Assembly (NCBI GenBank): GCA_020809705.1
Contig: CP085832.1
Location: 2,728,001-2,792,000, forward strand
Source: Calonectria ilicicola
Lineage: Eukaryota > Ascomycota > Sordariomycetes > Hypocreales > Nectriaceae
Reading direction: 5' to 3'
Length of the DNA stretch: 64,000 nt
Part shown: positions 12,161 to 24,871 of the stretch, piece after piece
Layout of the letters: each line of letters begins with the position of its first letter
Numbering within the stretch: the first letter of the stretch is position 1
Notes under the pieces: generated by a model
What the model saw: the letters and a program-made list of their open reading frames with translations, nothing else
What the model was told of the DNA's origin: nothing
Database searches by the model: none
Translations under genes and position numbers: made by a program

Positions 12161-13845
12161 ATGTCGCTACACGATTCGGAAGGCTCTGATGATGGGGAGT
12201 GGCTCGATGTTGAGCCGGATGAGGAGTCTGTGGCCATCACATCCTTATTTGGTTCGCAAACTTTTCCGACAGTTTTTGCTATGCTCGAACACAGCAAGAA
12301 AGAACATGCGTTCGACTTCGCTGCTTGCCTAAAGCGCCTCAACCTCGATTTTCACGGCGCCGTCAAGCTTGTGAACTATATTCGCGACCATGTCAAGCAA
12401 GGTTTATCACTACCAAAAGAAATCTCCCTCGGCGACCTTGATGATGATCGATATCTTCAGCCAGTCTTAGACAATGATGCTCTCATTTTCTCCCTGGATG
12501 AAGTCCTTGAGAGTCTTCAAGACGCCGGAGCAAGCTCAGGGACTAAAGAGGTTACCACAGACAAGCTGTTGGGACTGAACAAGGAGCTCGAAGAGGAGCT
12601 GGAGAAGGTCCGGAGCCAATTCGCCAACTATCGTCTCGCCGTTGAACAAACCCTTGATCGACGATGGGGAGATGAAGTGGAAACTGCTCCAACTGAGAAG
12701 AAGGATGATTCTGCATACTATTTCGAGTCATATGCTGCCCATGGTGCGACTTTTCCCATACTCCAAAAAATCCCAGTGCTCACCCAGATATAGAGATTCA
12801 CGAAACTATGCTCAAGGATGTGGTTCGCACGGACGCCTACCGTGATTTCATCTACGATAACAAGCACATCTTCAAGGACAAGGTCGTCCTGGACATTGGT
12901 TGCGGTACTGGTAAGAATCAACTACCACCATATGTCACTTCACCCCATGTGCTTACCAAAAAAACAGGCATCCTAAGTATGTTCTGCGCCAAGGCTGGCG
13001 CAAAGCAAGTTATTGCAGTGGACAAGTCCGATATTATCACTAAAGCGCGGGAGAATGTATTCCACAATGGTCTATCAGACAAAATCACTCTACTTCGAGG
13101 TGCTATTGAGGACGTCGTACTGCCAGTCGATCAGGTTGACATTATTGTTAGCGAGTGGATGGGGTACTGTCTCCTCTATGAAGCTATGCTTCCAAGTGTT
13201 CTGTATGCAAGGGATAAGTATCTTAAGCCCAACGGAATACTAGCTCCAAGCTCGGCCACCATCTGGATCGCTCCTGTCGCCGACCCGGAGTATGTTTCAG
13301 ATCATATTTCGTATTGGAGGGATGTGTATGGCTTTGACATGAAAGCTATGCAGGAAGGCATCTATAATGAAGCCAGAATTGAAGCCATGCCCAAAGACTC
13401 GATCTGTGGCGAACCTCACCCGTTCAAAGTGTTGGACCTCCACACTGTTAAAACATCAGAGCTCCAATTTACATCGAAATGGAATTCAAAGTTTACCCGT
13501 GAGGTCGAACGCGTCGACGGTTTTCTGATCTGGTTTGACAACTTCTTTGCTACTGCGCGGAGCGAGCCAGTCCCTCCTCCAGAGACTACCCCTGAGATCT
13601 GGAATAAAAAGGCGCAGGGCAATGTAGCCTTCACTACGGGTCCACATGGCACAGTGACACATTGGAAACAAGGGCTACTTCTTGCACAGCCACAGGAAAA
13701 TGAGACCGGCCAACGCTCACCAGTCAATCTATCTGGGGAAATCACATTCGCGGCAGCCGAAGATAATGCAAGGGCGTTGGTATTAAAGGCATCATGGACC
13801 GACCCTGAGGGCCATACGAGAAACCAATCCTGGCAACTAAAATAG
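12161..13845 (+). CDS. rmt3: Protein arginine N-methyltransferase, PRMT3 type
   Basis: Type I arginine methyltransferase of the PRMT3 branch, which modifies ribosomal protein uS5 (Rps2) in other eukaryotes. Exons: 12161-12743, 12788-12910 and 12968-13845 (phases 1 and 1), giving 527 residues. SAM-binding motif I is VLDIGCGTGILSMFCAKAGA near residue 228, split by the second intron. The double-E loop is SEWMGYCLLYEAML and the THW loop is GTVTHWKQ. The N-terminal region TFPTVFAMLEHSKKEHAFDF corresponds to the PRMT3 zinc finger but lacks its two cysteines. The start is the first ATG of the open frame; an upstream ATG at 12053 with an additional small intron cannot be excluded. Uso1 lies 271 bp upstream on the same strand and the OPT gene converges from the right. 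Confidence 0.93.
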
Positions 13846-13914
13846 ATGGCATAGTAGCTAGCTACTGCACTTCAAACAGGATCGCCTTCGCTGTAATCAT
13901 TTTGATTATTAGTT

Positions 13915-16376
13915 TCACAAGTGAGGAACTCTTAGACCTTGCAAAATCAGATTGACAATGCTCAGAAATCCTTCACCAAGAATAAACCCCTGGTTCTACG
14001 GTTAGCATATCAACACTGGCTTGCTGAAGGTGGGCACATACCGATGCGAGAATAATCAATGGAGTATTTGCCCGTCGCAAAACATGAACCCAATACCATG
14101 CAAACATGCCACCGACTGCTCGTGCCAACGTGAAAGATGGGACGTTATACATTCCTTTTCGCATGTGAGAAAGTGATCGTAGGCATCGGATGGGTAACTA
14201 ACCAACTGCAACAGCAATTCCTCCAGGCACAAATGGTCGCCAGCTTTTCTTAACAGCAGCGATCCTTAATACGGTTAGCACTGCGAATAGCGCTCCCGAA
14301 CCAATAGCCCATTCCTTAGCCATATAAGGCAGGCCAGAGCCTGTGACAAGTCTAGCAGTGAATATCCAAACATATGCCGTAGGTACTTGGAAGAGCTCGC
14401 CCGGAATTTCGTATACTCTGCAATCCAACTCAGTCAGCCGGCCATGGATCTTTTTTTAACACAAAAAATTGAAGGGGGTACCAACTGAGTGTATATGCGA
14501 TAAATAAAGGCGCTGAGAACCGCTCCGGCTGTGGCTCCAATGATCTGTCCCCAAAATTGAGCCTTCGGCGCGGCTCCTAATAAGTGGCCAGTCTTCAGGT
14601 CTTGCATAAGATCACCCGCCTGCAAGGCACCCTAGATCATAAAGTTAGCATCACTAATGCAGCATGGGACAGCGATTTAACCCACAGCTTCGGACTAAGA
14701 ACAGTTTTGGGTCAGCACAAATTCCAATGGCATGAGACAGGAATCAACGTACAACAGCCCCTGCAATCAAGTTGATCAAAACACTCGACTTATGAGATTG
14801 AGGAATTATGATAGCGAAAAATAACTGTGCCAGCTTACTGATACCCGAAACGGGATTAAGGTCAGTCTCCCCTAAAGCTCTTACCCCCATTATGCTCAAC
14901 ACCAATGCCATGACCACGGCAGTGGTGGTGGCATAGAGAGGCACAAGATTACCAAAAACAACGTGGATCGTCATAATGCAAAGTGAAATTGACAAAAGCA
15001 ATCCCATTGATATAAAACGGCCGCTCATGCGTTGCTCGGCGGGTGCATCATCCTGGTCTTCATCGTGCGGAGATAGAATCTCCTCGTGTTCTGCTTCATC
15101 CGTTGAAGGTACGAGGTCGGGGTCGCCATTATTCAACAGGGAGTATTCATGGGAACGTCTCTTCCACAGGCCTTTGATGCCATCTTCTCGGAATTGTTGT
15201 CGGAGAGATGCGACAGCTGCTGACAAATCTTTGGAAAGGATTGGCCTGAGAGCAACATATGCTAGACTGACAACAGCATCAACCAGCATTATTGCTAGTG
15301 AAACCCAGATGATCCAGCCTTTACTTCCACGTTCCCAATCATCAACGTTCCCAGGGGCCCAGCCTTTAGATTTGGCCAAGGGACTAAGAATCCCCCAGCC
15401 AATGACAGCACCAAGAGTCATATGAAGGGTTGTTTCAGTGCCCATGATGATTCCTTGACCGACGTATGCAAGACTAGGGTTGAATGTCCAGAGCCAAGAG
15501 TGAGCGGCGGCAGACCCGAAAATAGGTAGGTTCCGCAAGATGGGGAAAAAGTAGGTCAATAGAGTTGAGAGACCGGAGCCAATGAAGCACACGAGAAGAA
15601 GCCGCATATTCGCGACCCAGTCTGTTTTATCGGAGCCATCCTCCTCGGTTTCATGTTGATTTTCTGTATCATTAACATTCGAAACATGAATATCTGCATG
15701 GTCCAACTCATCCTTCGGGGCCAAGCTTGCAAACCCGCCTTTAGCAGCCGCATCAAGCTCTTCTTTTGAAGATTTCTGGCCGTGAAGAACAGAAATCAAA
15801 ACAGCGGTACTGAATCCACTAGGGAACTTGAGGCGCTCTCTAATAATAACTTGCCTTCGCCTTGTTACCGTCAAGGGTTAGCTAATACATTGACCGACTG
15901 AAATATTAGGCGCTCAAGCTTACAAAGGAACAGCGAAGACAACGCCGAAATAACATAGCCCTAGGGACCAGATTATGAGCTGCCATGTGCTAAGGTAAAC
16001 TGGCCCCTGCTCATCGGGGGTAAGGAGATAGTTCATGGCGGGAATCTTGGACTGCTTAGACTGAGCTTCTCAGGGGGTTAGGGGGGATTTCACTGACGAC
16101 ACCAACAAATCCACAGCCGAGAGGCATGATTGCCATTCCACAGGCAACGCTCTGGAGGAGGACGTTCTCAACGGGAGAAAATGGAAGCCGGAGATGCCGC
16201 GATATAAGCTTGAAAATGCCAAATCCCATCAGACTGGCTGGCATAGACATGATGGATACCCACCCAGTCTGGAGTCCAAAGTACATGTTGGAGAAGCAGA
16301 TTACGGTACCAACCGCTAGACCCACCAGCACGGCCCTGGCAGTAAAGTGACGCCCAGGAATTATTCGAGTTGCCAT
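13915..16376 (-). CDS. Oligopeptide/metal-chelate transporter, OPT superfamily
   Basis: Proton-coupled plasma or vacuolar membrane carrier of the OPT superfamily, YSL-like branch; the substrate (oligopeptide or metal chelate) is not predictable. Exons: 16376-16098, 16051-15924, 15860-14753, 14694-14686, 14631-14486, 14417-14203, 14154-14042 and 13989-13915. They sum to 2,073 nt with all phases consistent, giving 690 residues. The N-terminus contains FSNMYFGLQTGWVSIMSMPA, a family signature, and the C-terminal half contains the OPT motif NPVSG (ETDLNPVSGISKLAQLF) and AGDLMQDLKTGHLLGA. Many hydrophobic segments are visible; an acidic cytoplasmic loop lies near residues 170-260. The fourth exon is a 9-nt microexon encoding SEA. 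The start could be further upstream, since the frame stays open without an ATG for a few codons. Confidence 0.88.
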
Positions 16377-16874
16377 GATGCCGATGCAGCATGAGTAAAG
16401 CTGAAGTGTCCGCCGATGATCAGGCGTGGTTGGTGGTTTACGAGGAGATCATGGTGACGCGAAATGACATCCGTGCCGCTTGCGCGACAGTGATGACTAA
16501 TTCAGATGCCCACTTACACAGCATACCCGACACCAAAAAAGCATGTACAAAACAAGTAATGTTGGGAATTCTCTAAAAATCACAACATTGCCCCTTTAAC
16601 CCAATGATCTATTTTTATGACAAGCCAAAGCTAGTCTGAGTTTGCTAAATAGGTCGACAATCTCAAGCATCAGAGCCGCGTGTGAAGCACGACTGAGGCA
16701 CAAATACAGAAGCCAACGAAAGCTTGGAGATATATGTACAATAGAAATACACGAAATTTTACAACTCTCCCGATTTCCTACTAACCCGAGCGCAGTCTTA
16801 TCCGTTACTAACTACTAAATAATTAGGTGTGTTTAGTTCAACTTGGCCTTTGCAGGGCAGGGGTCGGGCCTAGA
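16377..16874. promoter_or_regulatory. Intergenic: OPT promoter and rav1 3' region
   Basis: A 498-bp gap between two minus-strand genes. It should hold the OPT promoter and leader and the rav1 terminator. No further gene seen. Confidence 0.45.
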
Positions 16875-19800
16875 TTAAAACCCGAAGCTATCTAGCAACG
16901 AACTTGCGTCCGGCTCCTGAAATGTTGTTGGCGGCGCCGTAGAAATCTTGTTATTAGCATTTATTTTCTCAAATGGTACCGATGGTGTAGGCATATCAGC
17001 AACGACAAGTGAGCTGCGACGACGAAGTAATTTGAGAGGATTAACCTCTCCTCCAAAGCCGGCCACGGCTGGCTGTTGGAATTCCCAGTTCCGTACTAGA
17101 GAGCTCTTAGCGAATTATACTCAACTTTTTGCGGGTTAAATACTTACCCAAGTCCAAGCCAAGTAGATCACAGCCCATCCGATCATACAGTTTGGCGCTA
17201 TGGAGCACAAATTCCCATTCCACCTTCGGCGTGACTTTGGAAGCTCCACGCAGAGTCTGCAGGGTTTGGTGTCGCAAATGTGAGTATAAAACAACCAGCG
17301 CAGGATCATCGGTGAGGAAAAGACGAGATTTAATATCAGGGGAGCATGGTGTCTCTAGCAGGGTGTACACTGGCATCTGTGAAATTTATTAGCCTAGGTC
17401 CTTTTAGATTTCATCATCTCATCATACAATCAGCGATCTTACTGCCATGTCTTTACGGCCCATCATCCAAAATGCCCAAGACGCAAGCCAGCGATTGCCT
17501 TCTTGGGCTGCCAGGGGAAGCACCTCATCTTGGAGTAACCTCCTCAAAACTGGACCATGATCACCCTCATAAACCCGCGTGATAGCTATGGCCAGTTGCA
17601 TATCTTTCAACTGCCTTATGCAAACATCAACCGCATGGCCAAGATGATCAGCCAGTAGGAAGAATGCAGCAGCATATTCTACCCAATATTAGCACTCATC
17701 AAAAAGGTGTCCCGGCAGATTGCCACGTACCAAACCGCCGCTTGCTCAACAATGCATAGGCATTCTTCAGTGCCACTGTTTTCCATTTTGGGTCTTCAAA
17801 GTTGTTTGACAAAAGACGCTGTGTTGCTGGCTGTTCCTTATTCCAGTTTGCCATTCGCCAAAGGCCCTGAAGAACTGTCTTCTTCCGGAGCGCTAGGTAG
17901 TAAAGACTACAATCCACTGGGTTCTTATCCTCACTTTTAGTGTATTCGTTCCTCGCAATAATCTCGAACTGGGTTTTCTAATAAAAATTAGGCCGCTCTC
18001 ATAAACTCAGAAGCCAAATATCGAACTCACCAGAGCTGTGGTATCAGAGAGCCACATGAAAAGGCCGCTTTCTCGGGCATGCTCCCAGCGCAAAATACCG
18101 TGGTTTTGTTTTGACACAAAATCAACCAGAATATCTTGACTATTCGAGTGATATGCCCAATTTATTTCTCGCCAGGACAAATGCATTTCATTAGTCCGAC
18201 CTTTTCTGAGCGCATGCTGACGAAAGAATAGCATGAACCTGGCACCATTCTCATCCATTGAACGGCGATGCCGTTCCACCAGCGCAACACACTCAATGAT
18301 ATCTGCGAGTTGGATCTGCTCGTGGCCAGATAATTGAGAAATACCCACTTTTGTTAGCTTCTCATTAATCAAAACTGAGGTTTGTTCAGTGAATACATCC
18401 TCATCCTCGTCATCACCAGTAGTGCCATTGAGATACGTAGCTGATGTCTTCTCGGCGGTTCGAGGTTGAGACTCCTATTTTTCAAACCATTAGGCCAAGA
18501 CGCCAAAATATTCAATATGTACTTACCGCGTGAAGATAAAATTGCCCGATATCCATGCCCAAGTAGTCATCAATTGACTCACCCTCTATGTGATATTTTA
18601 AAATCTTATGGAGAGCAACGAGGATTCTCCTGACGAGAGTAGTTTTTCCTGATAAAATGCATTGGCTAAGGAATTGGGGGTGGAAAACCGGCAAAGGACC
18701 ATTAAATCGCTGAACGGCTTCGAATATATCCCAAGCACCATCCTTCCGAGGAGGTAGGCGAAGGTCTGGTCTAAGCGACTCAGTAACGCCTACTTTCCTG
18801 TCCTGAACAAACATTTGATTGCCTGCTCCGATGACCAAATGGCCGTCATCCAGCCAAGTTGAATCGCCAATAGGGTGAGGTGTGAGCTCGCGAATGCTAA
18901 TTTCACGGATCTGAGCCCATGCAGGACCTTTATTGAGGTAATCGAAACGCATTTGCGAGAGCAAGATAACCCGATACTGAAAACCCACTGCCAGTATTGA
19001 TTGAGAGTCAGGCGTTGAAGTCCAATCCAAATCTTGAATAGTGTTGTGCGTCTTAAAGTCGTGATCATACTCCAAACGCGAGCTACCAATATCCCATATC
19101 GTAAGCTGTGATCGACTCGAGTTTACCAAGGCAGCCTTCTTCAGCGTGCTGCCGCTCACTAAAGCAGGCTCTGACAATCCAGTTTCTGTAGAACAAGTGG
19201 ACAGCCACCCGACCTTTGGTTGTCCAGGGTCAACACGCGCGGTCCAGAAATCAACTCGGCCAGTATGACTGTACGATATGGCAACGTCGCGGGCAAATAT
19301 ATCCAGAAACCCAGACGCAACATGAGGCGAGCCTGCAGGGTCTACCGGGAGAACATATGCCAAACCTTCGGCATCTTCCAACCCAAACCGACAGAACTGC
19401 TTGATGCCAACTTCGGCAGTTATATTTGGGTCATCGAAATATCCAGGAAGGTGCACTTCCCATACAATGCCCTGCCTCTCCGATGTCAAGGTGGCAATGT
19501 GTGCGACTGTATCATCATTAATTTGGCGTCGTGGCAGAAGTATAAGGCAAAGTGGCTTCCCAGCTGCTCGGTAATCACATTCAGCGAGTAGAGTAGCCCG
19601 ATGTGATCGACAATCCCACAAAGAAATAGAAGTATGGCGGAGGAAAACGACAAAACGGCCTTTTCGAATAACACATATCCTGTGAATATGACCCTTTTCC
19701 GGAATAACGCTAGCACGGGAAAGACTAAGGCCAGTATTCCCCCGCCGATTCAAAATGTGTTTCCAAACGATACTTTCGCCATCTCGAGTCCGCGAGACAA

Positions 19801-21198
19801 CGGCTCGACCGCTGAAATTTCGAACAATCTTTGTGATAGAACTGGAATGGCCAGACCAAACCGTTTGGAGGGATAGTCGTCTGTCATTAGTCGTTGGATC
19901 CAAGAGATCTGCAATGCTGCTTGTGAAAACTCCTATCCTCCCATCAAACGAGTGCAACAGCATGTGGATTTTGCCTGTTTTTCTCTCGCAATAGGTCTGA
20001 AGTTGCGTGTGAGGAGTGGCTTTGGGGTCCAAAAACTTGCCAAAGAGCTCAAAATGTTGAGACTTCACGTGCGCGACAGGAAAAATTGTTGGGTTGCGAG
20101 CCGTGTTACTGGATACGTTCTCCAAGGCCCAGGCTGACATAGTCCCCCGACCGTCCAGTGCAATGCAAATCTCAGGACTTTTGTTTGCAATTGCGACAAG
20201 ATGATCGAGAGCCACGTCATCAGTAGTTGCATCATCCGACATACGAAGTTCAACTGCCTTCTCAACGGATGCTGTGAAGTCACGGCCATCAATGATGAAA
20301 GCCCAGCGCATGTCTTGAGGGTACGGGTAGTCTCTCGACGGTGCACATGTGTCCACTTGGCCCCAAATTTGCCAATATTTTCCTTCCTGGCTGTCTCTAG
20401 GTGTCCAAACACGTACGCACTTATCGATACTAACGGTGTACAGCACATTGTCAACGGCTTGCTCGAGGTGGAATGGCTTACGCCATCTTGCTAATGTTAC
20501 GACATTCGGATGACGGAGGTAGGTGAGCTCGAAGCGAACCTCATCAGAGCCGTACGTTAAACGACGCCAAACCTTCACGAGGCGATCGTGTCGGCCAACT
20601 GAAGCAATGTATGCCGAGTCATATGAAACGCACGCGCATTGCACAGGGCTCGGTAACTTCTTTTGCCATACACATTTGGGTTCGGTCTTTGTATTAAACA
20701 GGGAGAGTGAGCTAGTTGCCACAAGAAGTTCCTCGGAACTTCCCCAGGACAAGGCGCATATGGAATCGGGAATCGGATGCGGGATGTCGAATGTCGATTC
20801 GAGGGCCCACTATCATATGTAAGTATATACATTCTACTAGGTTCCGTATATGAAAGAGCTTTAACCTTGAGGGCATCTTCTTGCGTGCCAAACGGTCGGT
20901 AGACCCGGACCTTGGCGGTGGTACAGGTAGCTATCTTGCCTGAGGCTTCGTCAAAGGCGATGGCCTCTAGAGGCTGCGAGTCGTCATCGTAGATTGTTTG
21001 GAGAACTCTGTTGGATCCATCTAGAATGGCGAAAGCGTTGCCGGAAATGTATGTCTGCAAGCGACAGAATCGTTAGCAAAGGGCTGGGTTTCAGGGCTAC
21101 ATCATCGTGACACCTACGTTGATATGTCGGGTGTCCCAATAACCCGAGGCCAGACTTTGGAGCCTCGACTGTGGCTTTCCCGGCAGGACAGCTTTCAT
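16875..21198 (-). CDS. rav1: RAVE complex subunit Rav1 (V-ATPase assembly regulator)
   Basis: Large WD40 protein of the RAVE complex, which promotes reassembly of the V1 and V0 sectors of the vacuolar ATPase. Exons: 21198-21118, 21054-20866, 20809-18527, 18474-18031, 17977-17731, 17678-17443, 17376-17148 and 17095-16875; sum 3,930 nt, phases consistent, 1,309 residues. The first exon begins MKAVLPGKPQSRLQSLASGY, then come WD40-like repeats (VSYDSAYIASVGRHDRLVKV, VDNVLYTVSIDKCVRVW). The Rav1 C-terminal domain follows from about residue 640; FEYAAAFFLLADHL and RWLASWAFWMMGRKDMA are characteristic. The extreme C-terminus (PPTTFQEPDASSLLDSFGF) is short and acidic. The intron at 17377-17442 is the least certain because no conserved residues span it. 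Confidence 0.93.
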
Positions 21199-22818
21199 CC
21201 TATCTAATAATCACGGATCGCGCATTTCTGGTGGAAGTGTTTAAAACAAATAGGCTGCTTAGTCTGGCCGAGCAACTAGAAGTCAATTCGGAATCGTGAT
21301 GGGTGGTTACGCGGTTTGAAGTCATCAAAGAAGCCTTGGGGTCCATGCAACAAACGAGGATACGCGCGAGGTACCTACGTACTGGAGCTGAACTACTGCC
21401 CAATTAACGCGACAAGTGTGACGTGACTCCCGCCGATCGGACCGCATTAGTTCACGCCCCACTATCACAGGTCCAAGAGCCCCTCTAACCAAATATCAAG
21501 ATACCGTGTATACGAGAAGCCTGGCAATGAAAAGAATGCAATTTACTTGCCCAGTCTCTTGAAGCGACACGTAAATTTTATTTATTTTGTTCTATGGGCC
21601 AAAATTTTCTGAATCATCTAGTGACGCCTAGGATTCGTTGAGTATTGAGATTATTCGCGACGGAGCCCATGACAGCTGTCCCATTATTTAGACATGAGAG
21701 TGCGATCACTCTCTCTGCCAGCCAGGCTTTTCAGAGCTCTCCCCATGGTTATAGATTGGATCTTTCTTTAATATATCATATTTTTCAATAGATTTCTTGA
21801 CGTAACTTCCACGCGCCTTACTCTCAATCATTAGGGCACCAACCGAGCAACATCCAGGACATAGTGCAGGCTACCACTCACATGGCAATACTCATCGTCA
21901 TGATATGTCTTTTTCATGCCCAACATCTGATGTAATTGCCACTGGATACTCGTTTTCACCTCCGGCTACTAGAAAAAATAGTCCTACTACGTCTACCCAG
22001 CACTCAAGGCCACCACATTTTGACTTCCACGGTTCATTCCGCTCCGACAGCTTCCATCCTTGTCTTTTTTCTTTCATCGCGAACTAAGTATATGATGAAT
22101 CTATATGGCATCACTTCATATTATTTCAGTTTAATCGATATAAGCTATGGTCTCGTGACCGGATGTTAGGTGACTAACCACCAAGCATCAACATCTTAAA
22201 TAATGCAAGCCAAGAGTCCAGGTCAGCCTACCGACCCGTGGTGTATCTCTAGTTATTTTTACAAAGGTAATTCTAAGCCTCACTGCCCCATCTTTGTTAT
22301 AGACAGCGGGATAATATTCGTTTTTGTCTATTTTTCTACTGGTGTATCCTAATCAACTACTATACCACCCATCTGTATCTTTGAAAATTCGGCAGTGTGT
22401 TATCGTGGTGCATTTGGTGATCTTCACAATGATGCGGGTGTTGGGCTCAAACAGACAGAAGTCAAAGGAGGTGCAATTCTAGGGAGGCGTGGCTAAAGAT
22501 GATCGGAACCAAGTGGTATTGCCAAAGTAGCACAATAAGTATTGTTATCCTTGGTCCATATTTCGTCCCAGTGCCAGGTACACCGTATCTATCACGAGTC
22601 TCAGGTCCAAGTTCCAACTCAGTGCAGCCAAGTATCAGGGCTGTTCATGGCAGAGAGCAGTGCAATATTCTATTCCCTCCCAAAACCTCTCGGCTCGATA
22701 TAACCATAACATCAAAAAGTGCCAGTACCTTCCAACAAAATAGATTCACCATAGTAAGACCGTAACGCCTGCATCGTTCGCGACATGGAGTGTATGACTG
22801 TTCCAACACGCACACAAC
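21199..22818. other. Intergenic region, rav1 promoter and atg8 3' side
   Basis: A 1.6-kb, relatively AT-rich stretch upstream of rav1 and downstream of atg8, both on minus. The open frames are short and have no family resemblance or credible splice connections. No tRNA or repeat was recognised. Confidence 0.4.
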
Positions 22819-23414
22819 TCAAGCGGAGCCAAAGGTATTCTCGCCAGAGTAGGTGATGTAAAGGAAGCTATCGGTGTGGGTTAGCAACGTGCTCGTAGCG
22901 GGTGTGGCGAGGGAAACATACCCATCTTCGTCCTTGTGCTCTTCATAAATGCTGCTCATGAGGGCAGCGGTAGGAGGCAAAACCTCATCGACAAAGATGA
23001 AAATGGCCTTCTCAGGAGAGAGCTTGATTCGCTTGCGAATGACATACACGAACTGACCGACAGTGAGGTCGGCAGGAACCAAGTACTTCTTCTTATCGAT
23101 CGTGGCGATATCGCTCTTCTCGACCTTTTCGCAAATGACCTGTTCGGTTTCAGTTAGCATGAGCCATGTTGGGGAGTGGTTCTCAAGCATCAAGGCGGAT
23201 GACGACATGTTCCATCAACCCAAAGTCACCCCGCCAAGCGAGTCTCTGGTCCATGGTTCGTCCGCTCTGTTCTTGGGGCAAGTGGTGGTTTGATCAGAGG
23301 GGAAACATGATGGAGAGAACTTACAGGAATACGGTCGGCATACTTCTGGCGGATGCGCTCAGCCTCGGCCTTACGCTTCTCGAAGGGGTGTTCGTCCTTG
23401 AACTTGCTGCGCAT
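22819..23414 (-). CDS. atg8: Autophagy ubiquitin-like protein Atg8
   Basis: Ubiquitin-like protein conjugated to phosphatidylethanolamine on autophagosomal membranes. Exons: 23414-23325 (30 codons, ending ADRIP), 23139-22922 and 22867-22819, giving 118 residues. The sequence is near-canonical: [60 protein letters not shown] and [13 protein letters not shown]. The tail after the reactive Gly116 is Ser-Ala, to be removed by Atg4 before lipidation. The first intron is 185 nt, about three times the local norm, while the second is 54 nt. A TGATAAG site sits about 25 bp upstream of the start codon on the plus strand and could be a GATA-factor site, consistent with nitrogen control of atg8 elsewhere, but it is a single short match. 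Confidence 0.97.
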
Positions 23415-24871
23415 GTTGGCGGTAGGTTGTGGTGACTGTTGATAAGAGTAAAGGGCGGGATGGGATGCGGAGGCTCGATTTCAAGATGGGGATGCTGCTG
23501 GCTGGCTTGTATTTGTGAAAATACAAGGAAAAGATCGCTTGCGGAGATGATGGAAGATGAAGAACAGGATTAGGTTGCGATCGGTTTGCGTCAGGGAGCA
23601 GGAGAAAGACGGAGCCAGTAGGTGGCACCCGACGGGAGCAGATGAGCGGTCGGCGAGCAAGGCACCTGCCTGCCTGCGAGTGGCGGAGACTACGGGAGGC
23701 AGGTACCTCCTCCCTCCAGATCAGAGTGCAGGCTGTGCCAGTCAGCCTGAAAGAGTGCTGGAGCAGGCAGCCCAGGCAGTAACAAAGCGAAGACAGGCGC
23801 GGGGCTACAGAGCTAGTCCATAAGCATGCTAGTGCATCCCAGTGCGGTCAATCACAAGTGGTTGTTGAGCGGCAGGTGCACGCCAGCCAGGTGATTATGG
23901 CGGGGTTGGCATGACGGTCAGGCGTCGCACTGTCTCATCACCAGGCCCTGACCGTGAACAGCCTCGATGAAATCAGAACCGAAACATACATTTGCGGTTA
24001 ATATTCAGCTGATAAGAATACGTATGCTTCCATAGTCTATTGGCTCCTCAAATGGATATCAAGGGTCATATTTTCCCCCTAATTGCTGTCCTCTAAAACA
24101 AGCCAATGAGGCGTCCGAGACTATTACAGAAGCTCTTCCCTCGGCAAGGCAGGGACTGGACAGAGTGAGCCACCAAATTGTTGGATCTTAGGGGCATCAG
24201 CATCCTATTCTGAGTCGCCTGTCCTGAACTATCATCGCTACTTTGTTGTGTTTCAAGCTGGCTTGTGAGGGTGCTTTGATCCCTCAGCAAGTTTCGACTG
24301 AAAGGGCAGTCCGTGATTTGGCAGACCCAGAACCCATGCACGTGTGCACACAATGTGTTTGCCTACAGTCATACTTTGACACTATTGCACACTGTAGTCG
24401 CGTAATAGTTGTACCGAAGAATTTGTGCCACGCGGGTCACGTGGATGTTCACATGGTTCATTGTCAGCAATGGGGGGAACATTCTGAATTGGGATTTGGT
24501 GGGACTGACAAGGTTAAGGCGCTTGAGCAGGCATGGATCCGAAGTGCCGAGAGACGAAAGAAAAGTGGCGTGCCTTTCATTGATAGGTACGTACTAGAGC
24601 TCCCCTCGTCAGCCGATTTGCTCGAGGCCAAACCACCCCAGATGCTGGGTTTCCAGGTCCCAAGTCCCGCCCCAGAAACAGCCAATTGCTAAACGTTCGA
24701 TTCTGACCATCATCCGAGTCAATTCGGTCTTGACCGCTACCCAACTGCTTGTCCCGGTGGCACCATACCCAGCACCAGGCTCCGCGATAGCACCACCCTC
24801 TCCGCAGCCTCTCTACGTACCTTGAACTCACGTCTCCGCTCTAGGTGTCCATCCATACATATTTAGCTCCC
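23415..24871. promoter_or_regulatory. Divergent promoter region atg8 / hem13
   Basis: A 1.46-kb gap between start codons facing apart. The left third is GC-rich with repeated CCTGC-type words near 23660-23780. The open frames (for example 24243-24692) show no family resemblance and are probably chance. Confidence 0.45.

Noticed and set aside
23557..23823. GC-rich plus-strand frame upstream of atg8
   Set aside because: Repetitive CCTGC-type words and no resemblance; lies in the atg8 promoter.
24243..24692. 149-codon plus-strand open frame between atg8 and hem13
   Set aside because: No recognisable domain, and it overlaps several minus-strand frames of similar quality, so length alone is the only support.
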